Shown here one piece after another: positions 8,747-15,774 of a DNA stretch of 32,271 nucleotides; within the stretch, counting starts at the first letter, position 1; every line of letters begins with the position of its first letter. The stretch is from Sulfurimonas sp. (GTDB lineage Bacteria; Campylobacterota; Campylobacteria; Campylobacterales; Sulfurimonadaceae). The notes beneath the pieces were generated by a model. That model was not told the origin of the DNA, did no database searches, and saw only the letters and a list, made by a program, of their open reading frames with translations. Position numbers and translations under genes: made by a program. The stretch is from assembly GCA_027063505.1 (NCBI GenBank), contig JAMORO010000036.1, positions 1-32,271 of the forward strand, given 5' to 3'.

Positions 8747-8752
8747 TATAAT
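8747..8752 (+). promoter_or_regulatory. -10 box in the cbiA/cbiK divergent spacer
   Basis: TATAAT 30 bases before the cobaltochelatase ATG, inside the 45-bp gap that also must hold the leftward cbiA promoter. The cbiK ribosome-binding site is a weak GGA at 8772-8774. Confidence 0.45.
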
Positions 8753-8781
8753 TAGATAATTTAAAAAATATGGAATAATTT

Positions 8782-9621
8782 ATGAAACGATATAGACATT
8801 ATAACAGAGGCACGGCAATAATTCTCTCATGCTTTGGTTCTGTTATAGAACAAGAGAAATATTTAGAATTTGAGAAGTTTATAGTAGACTCTTTTCCTCA
8901 AACTCCTGTTTTTACAGCGTTTAGTTCAAAGATGGTTATTAAAGAGCTTGCAAAAAAAGGAGAGGTCTATAAAAACCTTCCTCAAGTGATGGCTGATGTC
9001 GATATGGAGGGGTATAAACGATACATCGTTGTAAGTGTAAATATCTTTCCAACAGATGAGCATGAGGTACTTACTCGTATGGTTAAAGGGTTTAAAAACT
9101 TCTCACTCGCAAACATTCGCTACACAAACCCTCTTTTACATAAAACAAAAGAGACATCAAACTATCTCAACTTTTTAGATGCTAAAATCCGTGAAAAAGA
9201 TGAAGATGTTATCAACCTCTACATCATCCACGGTGTTCCCGTTCTGAACCTTGGAGGACTTGAGGCTGTTAACTACACAGCAAATTTTCTAAAGATGATA
9301 AATGAGAAAAATCTTGCCTGTTCACTTGAGGGTGAGTTTCCATTTTTTGCTATAAAAGATGCTATAAAACGAGACATCTTAAAACTCACAGGTGGAGATA
9401 GAAATGCCAAAGTACAAATCGTACCGATGCTCCTCGTAAGTGGAAACCACTACGACAAAGATATGAAAGAGATCTGTGAAGAGGTTGGAGAGTATTGTGA
9501 TGCTTCTATAGTTGACTCATTTACACAAGATAAAAAATTTAACTTGATTGAGCAAGAGGAAGTCAGAGAGATATTTAGAGAAAATATTGCTGTTGAGATT
9601 AAGAAGTTAGGGCTAGAGTAG
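8782..9621 (+). CDS. cbiK: Sirohydrochlorin cobaltochelatase, CbiK-type
   Basis: A 279-residue protein with the two-lobed chelatase pattern of CbiK, which inserts Co(II) into sirohydrochlorin, the entry step of the anaerobic B12 route. Matches include the N-terminal ILSCFGS (CbiK 'VSFGTS'), TAFSSKMVIKEL (CbiK 'AFTSGMIIRKL'), a TDEHE segment at 91-95 (Glu ligand), YIIHG with H150, and IVPMLLVSGNHYDKDM with H223. H150 and H223 fit the two metal-binding His of Salmonella CbiK. There is no signal peptide, so it is cytosolic. An iron or nickel chelatase role is possible, but the divergent cbiA gene supports cobalt. Confidence 0.8.
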   Translation: MKRYRHYNRGTAIILSCFGSVIEQEKYLEFEKFIVDSFPQTPVFTAFSSKMVIKELAKKGEVYKNLPQVMADVDMEGYKRYIVVSVNIFPTDEHEVLTRMVKGFKNFSLANIRYTNPLLHKTKETSNYLNFLDAKIREKDEDVINLYIIHGVPVLNLGGLEAVNYTANFLKMINEKNLACSLEGEFPFFAIKDAIKRDILKLTGGDRNAKVQIVPMLLVSGNHYDKDMKEICEEVGEYCDASIVDSFTQDKKFNLIEQEEVREIFRENIAVEIKKLGLE

Positions 9622-9707
9622 TTTTATCAAAGAAACGTAATACGACTGCCTATATAGAAGAAAACTACTAACTTTTCAGATTAATTATTATAAATAAAAG
9701 TGATTCT

Positions 9708-9713
9708 TATAAT
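9708..9713 (+). promoter_or_regulatory. Candidate -10 upstream of the FIST-PAS-GGDEF gene
   Basis: TATAAT in the 159-bp AT-rich gap 9622-9780. It would give a leader of about 60 bases containing AAGG at 9764-9767. The rest of the gap shows no clear ORF or structure. Confidence 0.35.
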
Positions 9714-9780
9714 TGTTTAGTTAAAATTAAAGAGAATACAACAGAAAAAAATATTTAAAAAAAAAGGTTATATTTCTCTT

Positions 9781-11835
9781 TTGCAAACTTATAATATTAG
9801 ATTTACTAACGATTCAGAACTTAGCACATTTATAGAAAAACAGTCTCTCATTAAACATACAGATATATTAATCCAAGTTTTCAGTGGTTTAATAGACACT
9901 GCACAGACTCTCCATATTACAGCACTACTCAAAAGAGAGTTACCTCAAGCAGAGATTATAGGAACAACAACAGCAGGAGAGATAACAGATGGGAAAATGT
10001 ACGATGAAACCGTTCAGATCTCTTTCTCTACCTTTGAATCAACTGTTATTAAGTCTAAACTGTTTGATTTATCGCAACCTTTTAATATTCAAGAGATAAC
10101 AGACTCCTTAATCTTACCAAATACAAAAGCACTCATTATCTTTAGTGATGGTCTAAAAAGTAATGCAGAAGATTTACTCAAAAAGCTAACCCTCGCTAAT
10201 CCGGATATTATAATTGCAGGAGGAAGAGCTGCTGACTTCATAAAGTTTGAAAAAACATTTGTTTTTGACCATCTTACTACAACCGAAAATGGTTTTATAA
10301 TCGCTAGTTTAAGTGGTGACTCACTCGTTGTAAATAGTGACTATATGCTCAACTGGAATCAAATTGGTAAAGAGATGACAGTTACAAAGGCCGAAGGTAA
10401 TATAGTTTATGAAGTAGATAATACGAAGATACAAGCTCTCTATAAAAAATATCTAGGGCCGGAAATATCAGATAATCTTCCTGCTGCAGGGACAGAGTTT
10501 CCTCTCCTTACTATACGAAATGGTATAAAAGTGGCAAGATCACCTATCGCTATTTTAGAAGATGGGGCTTTACTATTTGGAGGAAATTTAAAAGTTGGAG
10601 AAAAAGTAAAATTTGCTTATGGGAATCTACATGATATTCAAAATGCCATTTGTGATAATAACAAAAAGTTTTCAAAACTTCCAATGGAGGCTATCTTTAT
10701 CTACTCTTGTAGTGGTCGTAAAACACTCATGGGGAAAGAGCTTGAGGCAGAGTTCCAAATGCTCAACTCACTTGCTCCTACAGTTGGATTTTTCACATAT
10801 GGAGAGTACTTTCACTCCTCAAAGATCAACGAAGTCTTGAATATTACAACAACATTTCTATCACTCTCTGAAAATCCTCAAAGTAAGCCAAAAGAAGTTT
10901 ATACTACAAAAAAATATGCTGACAATAGAATACTAAAAGCATTAACTCACCTAGCGAATGTAAGTACAAATGAGGTAGAGTTTAAAAATAAAGAGTTATT
11001 TAGACTCAACAAAATGATTAGTAAATCTGTTTTATACTCTACATCTGATTTAGATGGAAATATCATAACTATCTCAGAGGCTTACCTGAATTTTTTACAA
11101 TTAAAACATGAAGATGTCATTGGTAAAAATCATAGCATCTTTCGACACCCAGATACACCTGATAGTTTTTACACAAAAATGTGGAAATACCTAAACTTAG
11201 ATAAAAGATTTACAGGAAATATAAAGAACAGCTATAAAAATGGTACTAAGTATTGGATTAAAATCATTATTGATCCTATATTTGATGAAGAAAAGAACAA
11301 GATAGGCTACAGCTCTTACCGAGAAGATATTACAGATAAAAAAGTTTTAGAACACCTTTCTTCACATGACTCTTTAACAACACTCTATAATCGTGCAGAA
11401 TTTACAAAACGAATAAAAGAAAAAATAAAATCTGCTAAACGCTATCATGAAGAGTTTAGTTTCGCTATTTTTGATATAGATAACTTTAAACATGTAAATG
11501 ATACATATGGGCATAAAGTTGGTGATGATGTCCTTATTCAACTCAGTGAGTGTTTAGAAAAAAGTATAAGAGATGATGACTTTTTAGCACGATGGGGTGG
11601 AGAGGAGTTTGTTATTATTGCGAATCATACTAGCCTTGATAATCTTATATTGTTAGTAAAAAAACTACAACGAGAAATCAGTAAAATTTCATTTTCACCT
11701 GTAGAGAGTGTCACTTTATCTTTTGGTCTATCTCTTTATAAAGAGGGTGATACTAAAGATTCTTTACTTAAAAGAGCTGATAAGGCTTTATATATAGCTA
11801 AAGAGAATGGTAAAAACAGATATGAAGTGTTGTAA
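9781..11835 (+). CDS. FIST-PAS-GGDEF diguanylate cyclase
   Basis: A 684-residue soluble sensor starting at TTG 9781; no ATG/GTG alternative lies near, and the AAGG at 9764-9767 is rather far upstream. Residues about 20-190 are a FIST N domain (GTTTAGEITDG near 60-70, IIAGGRAAD) and about 195-360 a FIST C domain (IFIYSCSGRKTLMG, VGFFTYGEYF), a module thought to bind small ligands such as amino acids. A PAS domain follows (about 418-530) with the SIFRHPD.P motif of Aer-type PAS. The GGDEF domain (about 531-684) has intact GGEEF at 606-610 and RxxD at 597-600, so active cyclase with product inhibition is expected. It lies between B12 genes but is transcribed alone. Confidence 0.9.
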   Translation: MQTYNIRFTNDSELSTFIEKQSLIKHTDILIQVFSGLIDTAQTLHITALLKRELPQAEIIGTTTAGEITDGKMYDETVQISFSTFESTVIKSKLFDLSQPFNIQEITDSLILPNTKALIIFSDGLKSNAEDLLKKLTLANPDIIIAGGRAADFIKFEKTFVFDHLTTTENGFIIASLSGDSLVVNSDYMLNWNQIGKEMTVTKAEGNIVYEVDNTKIQALYKKYLGPEISDNLPAAGTEFPLLTIRNGIKVARSPIAILEDGALLFGGNLKVGEKVKFAYGNLHDIQNAICDNNKKFSKLPMEAIFIYSCSGRKTLMGKELEAEFQMLNSLAPTVGFFTYGEYFHSSKINEVLNITTTFLSLSENPQSKPKEVYTTKKYADNRILKALTHLANVSTNEVEFKNKELFRLNKMISKSVLYSTSDLDGNIITISEAYLNFLQLKHEDVIGKNHSIFRHPDTPDSFYTKMWKYLNLDKRFTGNIKNSYKNGTKYWIKIIIDPIFDEEKNKIGYSSYREDITDKKVLEHLSSHDSLTTLYNRAEFTKRIKEKIKSAKRYHEEFSFAIFDIDNFKHVNDTYGHKVGDDVLIQLSECLEKSIRDDDFLARWGGEEFVIIANHTSLDNLILLVKKLQREISKISFSPVESVTLSFGLSLYKEGDTKDSLLKRADKALYIAKENGKNRYEVL

Positions 11836-11848
11836 AAGAGGTAGAGGA

Positions 11849-11876
11849 AGATTCTCAAGCATAAGCTTGAGAATCT
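11849..11876. terminator. Strong hairpin between convergent genes
   Basis: A perfect 12-bp inverted repeat (AGATTCTCAAGC / GCTTGAGAATCT) with a 4-base ATAA loop, between the FIST-PAS-GGDEF stop and the cbiM stop. It lacks a T-run on either side, so it may stabilise 3' ends or act as a weak bidirectional terminator. Confidence 0.55.
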
Positions 11877-11900
11877 GTTAAGCTACTGAAAGTGTCTATG

Positions 11901-12578
11901 TTATGCTTTACAGAGCTTGTTATCAAATAAGAAAATACACTCGTTTGTTTTGTTAAAAGCTTTTACAGCTGTAAGGACAGCCATATCTACTACTGGCTCG
12001 ATGATTACTACAGCCATATAAGCACTTCCAAAAGTAAATATATTACTTAAGTTTTCTGCTCCAAAACCCTGTCCATAAACTGCCCAAAAAGCAACCCATG
12101 AAACGATAGCACCTTCCCATACTATAGACATTTTAAGCATTTGAGAATAGCTTATATCTTTATAAGCCGTTCCTGCTGGTACGATTTTTTTCATTGCAGC
12201 ATTTAAGATAAACATACTTGCTAAGAGTGTTGTAACATTTATACCATACTGAGGTAGGTCAAACTGTGCAAAGAAAAGCCCTTGAATCGCTAAACCAGTC
12301 GCAAGACCAATAGCAGCAGGAGCGATACCAAAAATCAAAAAGATAGTCGTACCAAGAATCAGGTGAACTTCACTCACCCCAATAGGGTAATGTGGTAGCA
12401 CCTCAAAACACATAAACACAACAATAGTCGCTATAAGACTCTTGAGTATTAAAGATACTAAGCCATTCTCTTTCATGTTATCAAATGCTACTTTTGCAGT
12501 AGCTCCAAATACAGCTGCTGCTGTCCCATAACTAAGGAGTATTTTAGCTCCATCTACTACACCTGCTTCTATATGCAT
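11901..12578 (-). CDS. cbiM: CbiM-like metal permease (ECF transporter substrate component)
   Basis: A 225-residue polytopic membrane protein with about six TM helices. It begins MHIEAG: a His at position 2 after the start Met is the metal ligand of CbiM/NikM proteins (N-terminal MHIx). Other family-like parts are the LPHYPIGVSEVHLILGTTIFLIFG segment region and GLFFAQFDLPQYGINVTTLLAS. No CbiN, CbiQ or CbiO genes are nearby, so it is an orphan S-component that may work with energy proteins encoded elsewhere or alone. It lies 60 bp downstream of the porin gene and could be co-transcribed. Cobalt is favoured by the B12 context; nickel or another metal is possible. Confidence 0.72.
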   Translation of the reverse strand: MHIEAGVVDGAKILLSYGTAAAVFGATAKVAFDNMKENGLVSLILKSLIATIVVFMCFEVLPHYPIGVSEVHLILGTTIFLIFGIAPAAIGLATGLAIQGLFFAQFDLPQYGINVTTLLASMFILNAAMKKIVPAGTAYKDISYSQMLKMSIVWEGAIVSWVAFWAVYGQGFGAENLSNIFTFGSAYMAVVIIEPVVDMAVLTAVKAFNKTNECIFLFDNKLCKA

Positions 12579-12638
12579 ATTTTTTCCTTAAAAATTATAT
12601 TTTATCTATTGAGAGCATTTTACTATAAAACAGCTCTA

Positions 12639-13919
12639 TTAAAAGTTATAAGCAACTAAAACTCTTGCATTTACCCAGTCACCACCATTGATTGCTGTAT
12701 GCTCTTTATCTTTTTGAACTGTTAAAATAGCTCCAATAAGTACATCTTCATGCTCATACGAAGCACCCATATTTTGCTCAACTATATGCTCCTTCTGAGC
12801 TGCACTATTAACACTTCCTTGAAAATCACCATAAGCATAGAGGAAAGCAAAATCCTCATACTCATAACTCAAACCAGAGACAATAGCATCTACTTCTCTA
12901 TCAACAGAGATATTATCAAGTATCATGTTATCCATATTTGTAAAGAGAGTTCCTCCCCCAAAACCTGAAAAGCTCTGTCTGTTTGACACTTTTTTAGAGT
13001 TGTTATATGCTATGTTAAGTCCTAGTCCATGATAAACCACTTCAGCAGTTGCCCCATAAATTTCTGACTCAACACCACTCTCATCTAGCTCTTGCTGTTT
13101 TAAAAACTGTGCACCAACATGTAAAAAGAGCTCTTTAGAGAGATGAAAATGACCTACTATATCACCATAGTAAGAGTTATTTGCAGTAGCATCATCCACC
13201 TCACCATTAATGTTATAGAACCAAAGACTTGCATCAAGATTATCATCACTCCAAGAGATACCACCAAAGTACGTTCCATCTTTACCAGTTTTTTCCCAAG
13301 GATTTTCTAGACCTGCATCATACCCTTGCCAAGAGAGAAGAGCACCACCCATAAAGCTAAGCTTTTCATACTCATAAGTAGCTATATATGCCTCAAAACT
13401 ATTACTCACCATACGGATATCATCACTATCAGCTAAAGGAGTATCTATAGTCTGTCTTCCTCCTCGAAGGTTTAAACCATCATACTCATAGTTTAGATAA
13501 GATTCGCTCATCTGTGTATAGTTTCTCTGTGAAGATGATAGCTCATCGTTATACTTTACTCCATCCCCAGAGAGTGCTCCTGCATTTTGAGAAACCACAA
13601 ACTCAACTCCAGCACTAAAACCTCTGTACTGTGCAAGTTCATACTTTAAAAAGCCACCCGCAGCAGTTGCATAAACATCTTGTGAACTCTCATAGTTTAT
13701 ATCTGAGTAGAGAGAGCGAATCTGTCCTGTAACTTTTCCATCTCTAAACATATGGTTAAAACCATCAACTATGTCAAGCTCTTTTTTTTCTACTTCGTGA
13801 ACACTTGCTATCGCCTTTTTTACAGAATGGAGTCTATCTCTATTTTCTGGCTTTTCCTCTGCATAGAGAGTACTCAAACATAAAGATAGTATTAAACTTA
13901 TTTTTATAATCTTCTTCAT
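12639..13919 (-). CDS. OprD-type outer-membrane porin
   Basis: A 426-residue protein starting at ATG 13919, chosen because AAGGA lies about 8 bases upstream and the product begins with a Sec signal peptide (MKKIIKISLILSLCLSTLYA). An upstream in-frame start at 13946 would add nine residues and spoil the signal. The mature protein is a beta-barrel: repeated strands, GQIRSLYSDINY near the start, LNLRGGRQTIDTPLADSDDIRMV (the conserved region of Campylobacterota OprD-like porins), and a C-terminal Phe (VAYNF). The substrate is unknown. A Fur-box-like site is just upstream and cbiM just downstream, so metal-linked control is likely. Confidence 0.85.
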   Translation of the reverse strand: MKKIIKISLILSLCLSTLYAEEKPENRDRLHSVKKAIASVHEVEKKELDIVDGFNHMFRDGKVTGQIRSLYSDINYESSQDVYATAAGGFLKYELAQYRGFSAGVEFVVSQNAGALSGDGVKYNDELSSSQRNYTQMSESYLNYEYDGLNLRGGRQTIDTPLADSDDIRMVSNSFEAYIATYEYEKLSFMGGALLSWQGYDAGLENPWEKTGKDGTYFGGISWSDDNLDASLWFYNINGEVDDATANNSYYGDIVGHFHLSKELFLHVGAQFLKQQELDESGVESEIYGATAEVVYHGLGLNIAYNNSKKVSNRQSFSGFGGGTLFTNMDNMILDNISVDREVDAIVSGLSYEYEDFAFLYAYGDFQGSVNSAAQKEHIVEQNMGASYEHEDVLIGAILTVQKDKEHTAINGGDWVNARVLVAYNF

Positions 13920-13947
13920 TTTTAAATTCCTTTTTTTATTGTGCAAA

Positions 13948-13962
13948 TGATAATCTATATCA
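13948..13962. promoter_or_regulatory. Fur-box-like operator upstream of porin-cbiM
   Basis: TGATAATCTATATCA matches the 7-1-7 Fur-family consensus TGATAAT-N-ATTATCA at 12 of 14 half-site positions; the left half is exact. It is also part of the inverted repeat ATGATA-N5-TATCAT (13947-13963). It lies 29 bases before the porin start, where it could cover the promoter. Fur, Zur or another Fur-family protein would fit. Confidence 0.5.
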
Positions 13963-14305
13963 TCTTATATTTAGTTGAATTAGATAGTGGAGGAGAGATA
14001 CTTGTGTTTAAATAGTTATAATAATTATGATATTTTTTTGCAGAAGGGAAAAGTTTAAGTGTTTTACGTGTTAATAATCTAAAGAAACAGTTACAATGGC
14101 AAGATTTTAAAGAGAGCTGTTGCATCTGCAAGATACAGAGTTCTTCAAACTCCTCTTCATTCTCCAACTCTTCAGAATAGATAGTCGCACTAAGATGAAA
14201 ACTCTGCACACGAGAAGCCTCTTTACAAAGAGTCACTTGATTAACAGTTGCAGTGATAGCGTTTAAACTAAAATAGTTTTTTCCAAAGCCACGAGGTAAT
14301 TTCAT
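13955..14305 (-). CDS. Hypothetical protein, 116 residues
   Basis: An ORF that fills most of the 397-bp space between the porin start and the next rightward gene. I do not recognise it. The first 90 residues look protein-like, with an acidic helix (EELENEEEFEELC) and a Cys-His cluster SCHCNCFF near residues 68-75; the last 25 residues are low-complexity and overlap the Fur-like site. It lacks a good ribosome-binding site; a TACAAT box about 12 bases before its ATG would make it nearly leaderless. If real, it is first in an operon with the porin and cbiM. I searched the same stretch by eye for a cobalamin riboswitch (B12-box core) and saw none. Confidence 0.4.
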   Translation of the reverse strand: MKLPRGFGKNYFSLNAITATVNQVTLCKEASRVQSFHLSATIYSEELENEEEFEELCILQMQQLSLKSCHCNCFFRLLTRKTLKLFPSAKKYHNYYNYLNTSISPPLSNSTKYKMI

Positions 14306-14318
14306 GTCGAAATTGTAC

Positions 14319-14324
14319 TATAAT
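14319..14324 (+). promoter_or_regulatory. -10 box for the second B12 operon
   Basis: TATAAT 19 bases before the ATG at 14344, followed by AGAGAAG at 14335-14341 as ribosome-binding site. This is probably the main promoter for the operon 14344-20903, in which I see no other clear promoter. Confidence 0.55.
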
Positions 14325-14343
14325 TCGTAAAAAAAGAGAAGAT

Positions 14344-14769
14344 ATGGGTTACAGCGAGTGGTTTAATAAACATGCACAAAAACATAAAAAGATAGTTACA
14401 AAACTAAAAAAGAGAGACTACACAAAAGAGCAAATCATAGACTACTTTGATTTTGAAAATATGAAAAAAGTAGAGCTAGAGTTCTGCCCTCTCTATGCAA
14501 AAGATAAGAAGTGTCACGATATGAAGTCACTCAATTGCTACCTCTGTGCCTGTCCTAACTTTCGTTTTAATGATGCTGGTATCAAAAAAGTAGAACATGC
14601 TACACAGTTTAGTCTCTGTGCCATAGAGTCCAAAGATGGAAGAGAAGGGGTTTATGGAGAGAAGATTCATCAAGACTGCTCTAAATGCTCTGTGCCTCAT
14701 CACAGAGAGTATGTCACAAAACAGTTTGCGTATGACTGGAAAGAGATGATGCAAAAGTGTGCTCTGTAG
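14344..14769 (+). CDS. Cysteine-rich small-domain protein (PF04071-like), B12-associated
   Basis: A 141-residue cytosolic protein. A short basic N-terminal helix region (1-45) is followed by a metal-binding type domain with ten Cys: FCPLY, KKCHD, NCYLCACPNF, SLC, and the end motif QDCSKCSVPHHREYV. The final D-C-S-x-C-x-x-P-H-x-R-E pattern is the signature of the 'cysteine-rich small domain' family, which is repeatedly found beside or fused to cobalamin-biosynthesis proteins in archaea and bacteria; its biochemical role is not established. It opens the second B12 operon here, and its TAG stop directly abuts the kinase ATG. Zinc or Fe-S binding is an inference from the Cys pattern. Confidence 0.7.
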   Translation: MGYSEWFNKHAQKHKKIVTKLKKRDYTKEQIIDYFDFENMKKVELEFCPLYAKDKKCHDMKSLNCYLCACPNFRFNDAGIKKVEHATQFSLCAIESKDGREGVYGEKIHQDCSKCSVPHHREYVTKQFAYDWKEMMQKCAL

Positions 14770-15558
14770 ATGGGTGTTGTAACAACCATCACTCTCACAG
14801 AGGCTCAAAAACTCTTTCCAAACTTCTCTCTTAGAAAGCTCATACCAACATCTGATGGAGTTATGGATACAACCTACCTTCTTGATAACTATGTCCTCAA
14901 ACATTATGAGAGAGATATAGAAAAAAAGATAGTAGAGGATAGTAAACTCCTCCATCATCTCAACAGAAATGGCTTAAACACCCCTCTGCATTTAGCCTCT
15001 TCACAGGGGTGGCACCTCTACTCTCGACTCAGAGGAAGCAGACTCACAACGACTCACTACTTTCATATTCAAGCAGTTGCTCGATTTCTTGCAAAGTTTC
15101 ACACTCTCACAGCTAAACACCATCTTCAAACTCCTTTTTTAGATGGGTATGAACTAACAGAGATATTAAAACAGACAAAAGAGACTCACTACTTTTACTA
15201 CAAAAAACTCCAAGAGCTTCAAAACTTTCACCAACAAAAAGATGGCTTTATTCATGGTGATATTTTTAAAGACAACACCCTCTTTGATGGAGAGAAGTTA
15301 GGTGTTTTTGACTTTATAGATGGAGGAGTGGGTGCATTTAGTTTTGATATAGCAGTAGCACTTATGGCGTTTAACCCCCATCAAAAAAGTTCTCTCTTAC
15401 AACTCTTTTTAAACACCTATAACCAAAGAGCCCCTAGAAAAATAAAAATCAAAGAGCTTCAAAAAGAGATAAAAAATGCAGCTAAACTCTATGCTCTTCT
15501 TCGCATACAGAAGTATAAAAATCCAAAAAAGGCCAAAGAGTTAGCCAATCTTTGGTAA
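14770..15558 (+). CDS. APH/ThrB2-fold small-molecule kinase, candidate L-threonine kinase for B12 linker synthesis
   Basis: A 262-residue aminoglycoside-phosphotransferase-fold kinase. The ATP-site Lys is probably K44 in YVLKHYE; the catalytic loop is FIHGDIFKDNTLF (H162-G-D164...N169) and the metal-binding motif VFDFIDGG (D181, D184). The pattern H-x-D-L-F-R-D-N-V-L-F...DF is that of type-II homoserine kinases (ThrB2). It starts immediately after the preceding stop and is followed after 9 bp by the antitoxin-like gene and cobD. CobD needs L-threonine phosphate, normally supplied by the unrelated GHMP kinase PduX, so this enzyme may do that step. Alternatives are housekeeping homoserine kinase or phosphorylation of aminopropanol or alpha-ribazole. 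Fold is sure; substrate is inferred. Confidence 0.7.
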   Translation: MGVVTTITLTEAQKLFPNFSLRKLIPTSDGVMDTTYLLDNYVLKHYERDIEKKIVEDSKLLHHLNRNGLNTPLHLASSQGWHLYSRLRGSRLTTTHYFHIQAVARFLAKFHTLTAKHHLQTPFLDGYELTEILKQTKETHYFYYKKLQELQNFHQQKDGFIHGDIFKDNTLFDGEKLGVFDFIDGGVGAFSFDIAVALMAFNPHQKSSLLQLFLNTYNQRAPRKIKIKELQKEIKNAAKLYALLRIQKYKNPKKAKELANLW

Positions 15559-15567
15559 AATCACACT

Positions 15568-15774
15568 ATGAATATATCTATAAACCAAGAGAACTACGAA
15601 AACCTTGAAAACTTCAAAGAGATACTCAAAAAAGATGAGTCTACTATGATAAATGAAGCTCTCGAACTCTATTTTGAGAAAGAGCAGAAAAAACTTTTAG
15701 AGAAAAACTTAGAAAATGAAAACGCTATGACAAACCTCTCTTATGATGAGTTTTGGGGAGATGTCGAGATATGA
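15568..15774 (+). CDS. Ribbon-helix-helix antitoxin-like small protein
   Basis: A 68-residue protein with the layout of a CopG/RHH antitoxin: a short N-terminal strand (MNISINQENYENL), two helices (NFKEILKKDESTMINEALELYFEKEQ), and an acidic tail ending SYDEFWGDVEI, similar to toxin-binding tails of type II antitoxins. No toxin gene is adjacent. Its TGA overlaps the cobD ATG (ATGA), so it is embedded in the B12 operon and translated together with cobD. It may be a degenerate toxin-antitoxin remnant, or an RHH regulator now tied to this operon. Confidence 0.55.
   Translation: MNISINQENYENLENFKEILKKDESTMINEALELYFEKEQKKLLEKNLENENAMTNLSYDEFWGDVEI

Noticed and set aside
13947..14343. Possible cobalamin riboswitch before the porin-cbiM genes or the second B12 operon
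   Set aside because: I looked on both strands for the B12-box core (GCCAGGAGACC-like) and the GCCACTG element and found neither; a protein frame covers most of the gap.
15568..15774. Complete toxin-antitoxin module in the B12 operon
   Set aside because: Only an antitoxin-like protein is present; the overlapping downstream gene is clearly cobD, not a toxin.
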